40,123 nucleotides of DNA from an uncultured Bacilli bacterium (GTDB taxonomy: Bacteria; Bacillota_I; Bacilli_A; RF39; UBA660). How positions within the stretch are numbered: position 1 is the first letter of the stretch; the number at the start of each line of letters is the position of its first letter. The translations under genes and the position numbers were made by a program. The stretch spans positions 1-40,123 of the forward strand of contig CALVPR010000012.1 in assembly GCA_944351765.1 (NCBI GenBank), in the 5' to 3' direction. Shown one piece after another: positions 34,750-40,123 of the stretch. The notes beneath the pieces are model-generated. The model was not told where the DNA came from. It was given only the letters and a program-made list of their open reading frames with translations, and ran no database searches.

Positions 34750-36831
34750 TTATTTTTTATTATCAACTAATTCAAAATCAACAGTACTTGTCTCTCTTGA
34801 AGCTCGTACTACTTTAACAGTAATTGAATCTCCAAAAGTAAATTTTTTACCATTCTTTTTACTGTACAAGGCCATTGCTTTTTCATTAAATGTATAATAT
34901 CCTGGTAAATCTTCAATTCTAATTAATCCTTCAACTGAATTAGGAAGTTCTACAAAAATACCAAATTCTTGTACTCCAGATATTACTCCTTCAAATACTT
35001 CTCCAATATGGTCTTCCATATACTCAGCCATTTTCATCTTATCAACATCACGTTCACAAGAATCAGCATCTCTTTCTCTAGTAGACGTATGTTCACACAT
35101 TACAGATAATTCTTTTTTAAAGTAATCAATTAAATCATAGTTATAATCACCATTATAAATTTTTACTAATCTATGTAATATTAAATCTGGATATCTTCTA
35201 ATTGGTGAAGTAAAATGACTATAACATTTACTACCAAGTCCAAAATGCCCAATATTCTCTTCAGAATATACAGCTTTAGCCATTGTTCTTACTAATAATT
35301 CATTTAATATTGGTTTAACTCTTTCATCTTCTATTTGGTCAATTATATTTCTCAAATCTTTTACAGAAATTTTACCTTTTTTCTTACCTGTAACACTATA
35401 ACCATGGGTAGATAAGAAATCCATAAATTTTTGTAATTTTGCTTCATTTGGTCTATCATGAACACGATAAATTCCAGGAACTCCATCACTTCTATAAAAT
35501 ATGGAAGAGGCAACTGTTTCATTAGCAACAATCATAAAGTTTTCAATTAACTTTTCACCTGTTCTTTGTTCCCTTAACTTAATTTCATAAGGGTGACACT
35601 TTTCATCTACTAATATTTTAGCTTCTTTAGTATCAAAATCAATATATCCACGAGTAATCATTTTTTTTCTTAATATATTAGATAAATCATTCATAGTTTT
35701 TAAGTCATCTACAAACTCTTCATAACCTTCTGGTACAATATTATTTTCTAAAATACTATTAACAGCATCATAAGTCATTTTCTTTCTACTTCTAATAATA
35801 CTTTCACATATATCATAATTAATAACATTACCATTACTGTCTATTTTCATAATACACGATAATGCAAGTCTATCTACTTCTGGATTCAAAGAACATATAC
35901 CATTAGATAATTTATGTGGAAGCATTGGTAAAACTCTATCTACTAGATAAACACTAGTTCCTCTTTCATATGCTTCTGTATCTATTTTACTTCCCATTTT
36001 TACATAATGTGAAACATCTGCAATACAAACACCTAAAGTATAAGTATCATCTACATTTTTATAACAAAATACGGCATCATCTATATCTTTGGTATCAGCC
36101 CCATCAATTGTAAAAACTTTCTTATCCCTTAAATCAATTCTACCTTCATATTCTTTATCTAATACACTATCAGGGATATTATCTACTTCTAACATTACTT
36201 CATCAGGAAATTTGGGTTTAAATCCATATTCATATACATATGATAAAATATCTACACCAACATCATTTTTATGACCTATTATAGTAGTTATTTCTCCCCT
36301 AGTTCTATTTTTTTCATCTCTTTTTACTACTACTTTATGCCCCTCAACAGCACCATTTAACATATCATTTGGTATATATATATCACTACCGCCTTTATTC
36401 GTAGTTACATAAAATTTATTATCTTTAACTACTACTTCCCCAATAATTACTTTATCATTTCTCTTTAATATTTTAACTATTTTTCCTTCAAAATCTTTTC
36501 TATTAGTAATTTCTACTGCTACAATATCTCCATCTAATGCGCCATTTATATCTTTTTCATTAATATAAATATCTTTTTCTAATCCTGTTCCCAAGATAAA
36601 TCCATAACCACTAGACTTTAATTGTAACTTTCCTTTTATTAAATGACTATTTGCAAATAATAAGTATTTATCTTTATTACTATGATATAAAATTCCTTCT
36701 TCACACATTGCATTTACTAAATCTTGTAGTTCACCAAATTCTACGGGACTTTTTAATCCTAAAATATCATTTATATCTATTATATTTAATGATGAGTTTT
36801 GTTTAAGTAATTCTATTATTCTTTCTTTCAT
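34750..36831 (-). CDS. rnr: Ribonuclease R
   Basis: RNase R degrades structured RNA and, with tmRNA-SmpB, faulty mRNAs. The 693-residue protein has a winged helix (1-60), two cold-shock domains, the RNB domain with TIDGADTKDIDDAV (Asp243, 249, 251 and 252), SHFTSPIRRYPDLILHR, and a canonical S1 domain near the end (GEVFEGVISGVQEFGIFVELPNSVEGLIRI). Length is slightly under the usual 700-800 because no long Lys-rich tail is present. secG is directly upstream, as in many Bacillota (secG...rnr-smpB), and the second RNase R follows by 28 bp. Confidence 0.97.
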   Translation of the reverse strand: MKERIIELLKQNSSLNIIDINDILGLKSPVEFGELQDLVNAMCEEGILYHSNKDKYLLFANSHLIKGKLQLKSSGYGFILGTGLEKDIYINEKDINGALDGDIVAVEITNRKDFEGKIVKILKRNDKVIIGEVVVKDNKFYVTTNKGGSDIYIPNDMLNGAVEGHKVVVKRDEKNRTRGEITTIIGHKNDVGVDILSYVYEYGFKPKFPDEVMLEVDNIPDSVLDKEYEGRIDLRDKKVFTIDGADTKDIDDAVFCYKNVDDTYTLGVCIADVSHYVKMGSKIDTEAYERGTSVYLVDRVLPMLPHKLSNGICSLNPEVDRLALSCIMKIDSNGNVINYDICESIIRSRKKMTYDAVNSILENNIVPEGYEEFVDDLKTMNDLSNILRKKMITRGYIDFDTKEAKILVDEKCHPYEIKLREQRTGEKLIENFMIVANETVASSIFYRSDGVPGIYRVHDRPNEAKLQKFMDFLSTHGYSVTGKKKGKISVKDLRNIIDQIEDERVKPILNELLVRTMAKAVYSEENIGHFGLGSKCYSHFTSPIRRYPDLILHRLVKIYNGDYNYDLIDYFKKELSVMCEHTSTRERDADSCERDVDKMKMAEYMEDHIGEVFEGVISGVQEFGIFVELPNSVEGLIRIEDLPGYYTFNEKAMALYSKKNGKKFTFGDSITVKVVRASRETSTVDFELVDNKK

Positions 36832-36848
36832 TTTATCCTCCTAATTAG

Positions 36849-36876
36849 AAAAAGACTTAAAAAATCTTTTAAGTCT
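36849..36876 (-). terminator. Terminator or attenuator between secG and rnr
   Basis: Minus-strand AGACTTAAAA, loop GATT, TTTTAAGTCT, then TTTT and C, with the stem starting in the secG stop region. The rnr ribosome binding site (TAGGAGG) follows about 8 bases after the T-run. Confidence 0.8.
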
Positions 36877-37090
36877 ATCTAAATGATATAAATAAGCATA
36901 GCACAAAAAATGCCATACCAAGAAGCATCGTTAATCTGCTTATAAATAATTCTGCTCCTCTTTCTTTTCTATTTGAAAACAAATCAGAATTTCCACCTTG
37001 AATTATTTGTGAAGCTGACTCTGCTTTTGCACTTTGTAATAATACTAATCCAATTAATAAAATTGCTATTATTAATACTGCTGTTTCCAT
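36875..37090 (-). CDS. secG: Preprotein translocase subunit SecG
   Basis: SecG is a small two-helix accessory of the SecYE channel. The 71-residue protein has two hydrophobic helices (about 1-20 and 50-70) and the conserved central loop LLQSAKAESASQIIQGGNSDLFSNRKERGAE, shown here by LLQSAK, QGGNSDLF and RKERGAE. The ATG at 37090 has GGAGG five bases upstream; an in-frame TTG at 37102 overlaps that site. It precedes rnr as in B. subtilis, where secG and rnr are also linked. Confidence 0.95.
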   Translation of the reverse strand: METAVLIIAILLIGLVLLQSAKAESASQIIQGGNSDLFSNRKERGAELFISRLTMLLGMAFFVLCLFISFR

Positions 37091-37127
37091 ATTAACCTCC
37101 AAACTATTTAAATTATATCATAACACT

Positions 37128-38567
37128 TTAATATTGTATACCCCAAATAACCATTTCTTTGGCAGGTTTTCCACAACAAACACATTTATCATCAATATGT
37201 TCTTGTTCTTCATCAAAAGGTATACATCTTGATTTAGTTCCTTTTATCTCTTTTATCTTTGTTTCACATTCATGATTACCACACCACATTGCTTTAATAA
37301 ATCCTGGATGTTCATTCATAATATTAGTCATTTCTTCTAAATTATGTGCAACATAAGTTTGTTTATTTCTTCTTTCTAATGCTCTATTATATAAATTATC
37401 TTGTATTTCATTCATTAAATTATTAACAATATTTACTATATCTGAATTAACATCTATTTCTATTTTTTCTCTAGTATCTCTTCTAACAATAGTTACTTTA
37501 CCATTTTCTAAATCTCTTGGTCCTATTTCTATTCTAACAGGAATACCATTTACTTCTGCTTCAGCAAACTTAAATCCTGCACTCTTATTAGTATTATCTA
37601 TATATGAAATAATATTATTTCTATTTAATTCATCTAAATATTTATTTGCTAAATCATTTACTTCTAGAGTATCTTTAATTGGAATAATTACTACTTGTCT
37701 TGGAGCAATCTTCGGTGGAAGTACAAGTCCATAATCATCGGAATGAACCATTATTAAGGCTCCAATCATTCTAGTAGTTACTCCCCATGATGTTTGATAA
37801 GCATAATCAAATTTATTTTCTCTATTTACAAATTTTATATCATAAGCACGAGAAAACTTTTGTCCAAAATAATGTGATGTACCTGATTGTAAAGATACTC
37901 CATTATACATAAGAGACTCTACTGTATATGTATATTCTGCTCCTGCAAATTTTTCTTTATCTGTTTTTTTACCTACAATCGAAGGAATAGCTAAATAATT
38001 ATGAAAGAAATCATTATACACATTAAGCATTTGTAAAGTTTCTTTTTCAGCTTCTTCTTTTGTTTCATGTACTGTATGTCCTTCTTGCCATAAGAATTCT
38101 CTACTTCTTAAAAATGGTCTTGTTTCTTTTTCCCATCTAAGGACATTACACCATTGATTATATAATTTAGGTAAATCACGATATGATTTTACAACTGTAG
38201 AATAATAATCACTAAATAAAGTTTCAGAAGTTGGTCTTATACATAATCTTTCATCTAATTCTTTTTGACCCCCAACAGTAACCCATGCTACTTCTGGAGC
38301 AAAACCATTTACAAGTTCTCCTTCTTTATTCATTAAATTTTCTGGTATCAAAAGTGGCATATAAACATTTTGATGCCCTGTTTTCTTAAATTCATTATCA
38401 AGTACACTTTGCATTCTTTCCCAAATAGCATATCCATTTGGTTCAAATACGATGCATCCCTTTGTGTTAGAATATGTTGCAAGCCTAGCTGCTCTAACAA
38501 CATCAGTATACCATTTAGCAAAATCAACATCTCTTTTAGTTATTGCTTTATTTTGTATGTCATTCAT
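37128..38567 (-). CDS. proS: Prolyl-tRNA synthetase, archaeal/eukaryal type
   Basis: A 479-residue class II synthetase that charges tRNA-Pro. It belongs to the short type without the bacterial editing insertion: motif 2 reads RWEKETRPFLRSREFLWQEGHT and motif 3 GVTTRMIGALIMVHSDDYGLVLPP. The C-terminal extension ends in a zinc-binding domain with four cysteines (Cys in WCGNHEC, plus CVCCGK) and a final Tyr, as in the archaeal/eukaryal form that occurs in some Bacillota and Mollicutes. ATG 38567 is preferred, with GCGAGGTG upstream; the GTG at 38576 is inside that site. It has its own promoter. Confidence 0.96.
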   Translation of the reverse strand: MNDIQNKAITKRDVDFAKWYTDVVRAARLATYSNTKGCIVFEPNGYAIWERMQSVLDNEFKKTGHQNVYMPLLIPENLMNKEGELVNGFAPEVAWVTVGGQKELDERLCIRPTSETLFSDYYSTVVKSYRDLPKLYNQWCNVLRWEKETRPFLRSREFLWQEGHTVHETKEEAEKETLQMLNVYNDFFHNYLAIPSIVGKKTDKEKFAGAEYTYTVESLMYNGVSLQSGTSHYFGQKFSRAYDIKFVNRENKFDYAYQTSWGVTTRMIGALIMVHSDDYGLVLPPKIAPRQVVIIPIKDTLEVNDLANKYLDELNRNNIISYIDNTNKSAGFKFAEAEVNGIPVRIEIGPRDLENGKVTIVRRDTREKIEIDVNSDIVNIVNNLMNEIQDNLYNRALERRNKQTYVAHNLEEMTNIMNEHPGFIKAMWCGNHECETKIKEIKGTKSRCIPFDEEQEHIDDKCVCCGKPAKEMVIWGIQY

Positions 38568-38587
38568 ATATAACACCTCGCCCCTAC

Positions 38588-38593
38588 ATTATA
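38588..38593 (-). promoter_or_regulatory. Extended -10 promoter of proS
   Basis: Minus-strand TG-A-TATAAT at 38588-38596, about 20 bp before ATG 38567. No good -35 is visible at 17-bp spacing. Confidence 0.6.
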
Positions 38594-38625
38594 TCATATT
38601 TAATTTTAAAAGAAAATATTTTACG

Positions 38626-38656
38626 TTGACTATTTATCTAATTTATTATTTATTAT
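38626..38656 (+). promoter_or_regulatory. Possible promoter of the first 185-residue gene
   Basis: TTGACT at 38626-38631 and TATTAT at 38651-38656 with a 19-bp spacer. The -35 is good, the -10 and spacing are weak. Confidence 0.45.
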
Positions 38657-38685
38657 ATTATAGATGGCAACAAGGAGGAATATAT

Positions 38686-39243
38686 ATGAATATAGAATAT
38701 ATGAAACTAAATGATAACAACTACATCGTAACAAATGATGATGGGGAAATAGTTATTACAAAAAGTAATGATAATATTAAAGAAATACTTATGAAAGAAA
38801 ATGAAATTGAAGATATTAATAATACTTTAACTAAAAATAACAAATTACTACAAGAAATAAAACATAAAGAAAAAGCAAGAAAAGTAATGAACATTTTTAT
38901 TGCAATTGGAGGAATTTTTATGATTTGGAGTAACATTCCTAGTTCTTTCAATTATTTTAATATTATAAAAGTGTTGGTTCCCATTTTTTATGTTTTATTA
39001 ATTATGAAAGGACTAACTTTAGGTATTTATGGAATAAAGATATTCAATAAAAGAAAAATTAAAAATATAAATTCTTCTATAAAAACAGATTTACAAAAAG
39101 TTGAGATATTAACTAAAGAATTAGAAGAATTAAAAACTAATAGTAATTATCAAGTATTATCTTATTCAAAAACTAATATTAAACCTATGATACAACCAAA
39201 TAATGAATACAAGCAAAAGAAAATTCTAACTAGAAATAAATAA
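38686..39243 (+). CDS. Two-helix membrane protein, first of a tandem pair
   Basis: A 185-residue protein starting at ATG 38686 with AAGGAGGAA upstream; the frame is open much further upstream, but that part is antisense to proS and lacks a ribosome binding site. The order is: an N-terminal region with NNYIVTNDDGEIVITKSN, a coiled-coil segment, two membrane helices (about residues 69-85 and 91-112) and a second charged coiled-coil region with KTDLQKVEILTKELEELK. No family is recognised. The next gene is a paralogue of the same length. It is a membrane protein with both ends probably cytoplasmic. Confidence 0.75.
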   Translation: MNIEYMKLNDNNYIVTNDDGEIVITKSNDNIKEILMKENEIEDINNTLTKNNKLLQEIKHKEKARKVMNIFIAIGGIFMIWSNIPSSFNYFNIIKVLVPIFYVLLIMKGLTLGIYGIKIFNKRKIKNINSSIKTDLQKVEILTKELEELKTNSNYQVLSYSKTNIKPMIQPNNEYKQKKILTRNK

Positions 39244-39286
39244 CATATATATTTTATATATTGATTATTTTATAAAATTATTATAT

Positions 39287-39292
39287 TATAAT
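39287..39292 (+). promoter_or_regulatory. -10 box of the second 185-residue gene
   Basis: TATAAT at 39287-39292, 21 bp before ATG 39313. A TTGATT at 39261-39266 is 20 bp away, too far for an ideal -35. The 69-bp gap suggests the two genes can be expressed separately. Confidence 0.5.
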
Positions 39293-39312
39293 GAACACAA
39301 AGGAGAATATTT

Positions 39313-39870
39313 ATGAATCACAAATTTATTAAGATAGATGATAACAAATATATCGTTTCAGATACTGAAGGTAATATTAATTTAGTTAAAAGCAATAATA
39401 ATAAGAATATTAAAAACATTTTAACGAAAGAAAACGAATTAGAAGAGTTACAGACAATTTCCAAAAAAATTCATACAAATTTAATCTTGTTAAAATTTAA
39501 TGAAAGAAAAAGAAAAGTAATTACGCGTTTTACAAATATTACTATGGGATTATTTCTTTTACTATCTATATTTTTTGCTAATTCTTTTATTCCAACAATA
39601 ATTATAAGTTATGGTATATTAGAATCATTAAAATTAGTAATGTATGGAACAAAAAAAAGAAACAATATCGAAATAATAGATGCACATAGAGCATATTTTG
39701 AATGTAATCAAAAAATAGCAAATGTAAAAGATGAATTACAAAAATTAATGAAAGAAAATGAATTTAAAAAACATGATCAAGATATTAATGTTGTAATTAC
39801 TCCTATGATAAGATTAAATGAAGAAACAAATTATAAAATTAAAAAATTAGTACCAAATAAAGATCAATAA
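39313..39870 (+). CDS. Two-helix membrane protein, second of a tandem pair
   Basis: Also exactly 185 residues, starting at ATG 39313 behind AAAGGAGAA. It is a diverged copy of the preceding gene: NKYIVSDTEGNINLVKSN matches NNYIVTNDDGEIVITKSN, followed by IKNILTKENELEE against IKEILMKENEIED, then the same coiled coil, two helices, coiled coil and short polar tail. Identity is high only in the N-terminal 45 residues; the rest keeps layout more than sequence. Function is not recognised. An old duplication under relaxed or divergent selection fits best. Confidence 0.75.
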   Translation: MNHKFIKIDDNKYIVSDTEGNINLVKSNNNKNIKNILTKENELEELQTISKKIHTNLILLKFNERKRKVITRFTNITMGLFLLLSIFFANSFIPTIIISYGILESLKLVMYGTKKRNNIEIIDAHRAYFECNQKIANVKDELQKLMKENEFKKHDQDINVVITPMIRLNEETNYKIKKLVPNKDQ

Positions 39871-40123
39871 AATCTATGTGTACTATTTTTTTATTAATAA
39901 TGTATTTTAAAATTCATATAATATATTAAATCATATTAATTATATTTTTTATTCTCACAAAAACAAATGAATCATTTATTCTTCAGTGCAGATACTCTAG
40001 TCCAACTTGAGCTATCCATTTATTTTGATTTTTTTCTAAAATAGGGTGTTAAACATTAGTTAAAATTTCACCGATTTATAATATTGATAACAAACAAAGG
40101 TGACCTTTGTTTGAAAGATAAGT
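39871..40123. other. Gene-free right end of the window
   Basis: This 253-bp stretch is mostly A/T without a convincing frame. It contains a short, more GC-rich patch (39981-40018), a TATAAT at 40077-40082 and the palindrome at 40091-40113. A plus-strand gene may start beyond the edge. Confidence 0.6.
40091..40113. repeat. Perfect palindrome with 11-bp arms, operator-like
   Basis: CAAACAAAGGT, one central base, ACCTTTGTTTG. No T-run follows on either strand, so it is not a terminator. It begins 9 bp after a TATAAT (40077-40082), a position where a repressor would block transcription to the right. Confidence 0.75.

Noticed and set aside
38452-38685. Upstream extension of the first 185-residue gene
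   Set aside because: The extension is antisense to the proS N-terminus, while a strong ribosome binding site and ATG occur at 38686.

Overview
The window is very AT-rich (judged by eye, not computed), densely coding and uses the standard bacterial code: TGA acts as a stop at natural protein ends, for example uvrB. It looks like a Bacilli-grade, low-GC Gram-positive. Evidence includes EzrA, a spoIVFA-spoIVFB-rplU-prp-rpmA order like that of Bacillus subtilis, an L27 with a cleavable N-terminal extension beside the Prp protease, SpoVS, and an archaeal/eukaryal-type prolyl-tRNA synthetase. Extreme AT richness and very short spacers suggest a reduced-genome uncultured gut Bacilli lineage (RF39/ML615J-28-like); that placement is inference. 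No insertion sequence, prophage, integrase or CRISPR array is visible.

Almost everything is on the minus strand, so read each block from high to low coordinates. Only four protein genes are on the plus strand (9117, 19075, 38686, 39313). All encode unknown membrane proteins except the Fem-type transferase at 19075.

Layout from left to right. 1-2307: a partial membrane protein with 30-residue Pro-rich repeats, downstream of ezrA. 2442-6433: one operon with promoter and terminator, holding an XRE regulator, an unknown protein, a frameshifted DUF4186 gene, uvrB and a second XRE-like regulator. 6444-9023: metallo-hydrolase, prs and dapA, ending in a strong terminator. 9070-9687: a small membrane protein facing tRNA-Glu(CTC). 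9796-11526: gltX. 11528-12598: rplU-prp-rpmA behind an L21-type leader and a consensus promoter. 12649-16774: an unknown membrane protein, spoIVFB, spoIVFA, a YlbL/SepM-like PDZ-Lon protease and a tail-anchored unknown. 16852-18971: yvlD-like, lgt and trxB, overlapping. 19046-21232: a Fem-type transferase and a cysteine synthase convergent with it. 21256-25702: the str operon rpsL-rpsG-fusA-tuf. 25905-28769: an XRE membrane regulator and two unknown membrane proteins, one with three Asp-boxes. 28948-31390: smpB, GT4 glycosyltransferase, lipoprotein and spoVS. 31421-37090: secG, two tandem RNase R genes and capA. 37128-38567: proS. 38626-39870: two tandem paralogous 185-residue membrane proteins. 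39871-40123: non-coding, ending in a perfect 11-bp-arm palindrome.

Most genes serve translation, RNA quality control (RNase R and SmpB), envelope and lipoprotein maturation, cell division and sporulation. I did not find a clearly new multi-gene system. The best leads are the split DUF4186 gene with an ATGA junction inside the XRE/uvrB operon, the duplicated and diverged RNase R, an isoleucine in place of a very conserved proline in S12, the Pro-rich repeat protein next to ezrA, and the tandem 185-residue pair.
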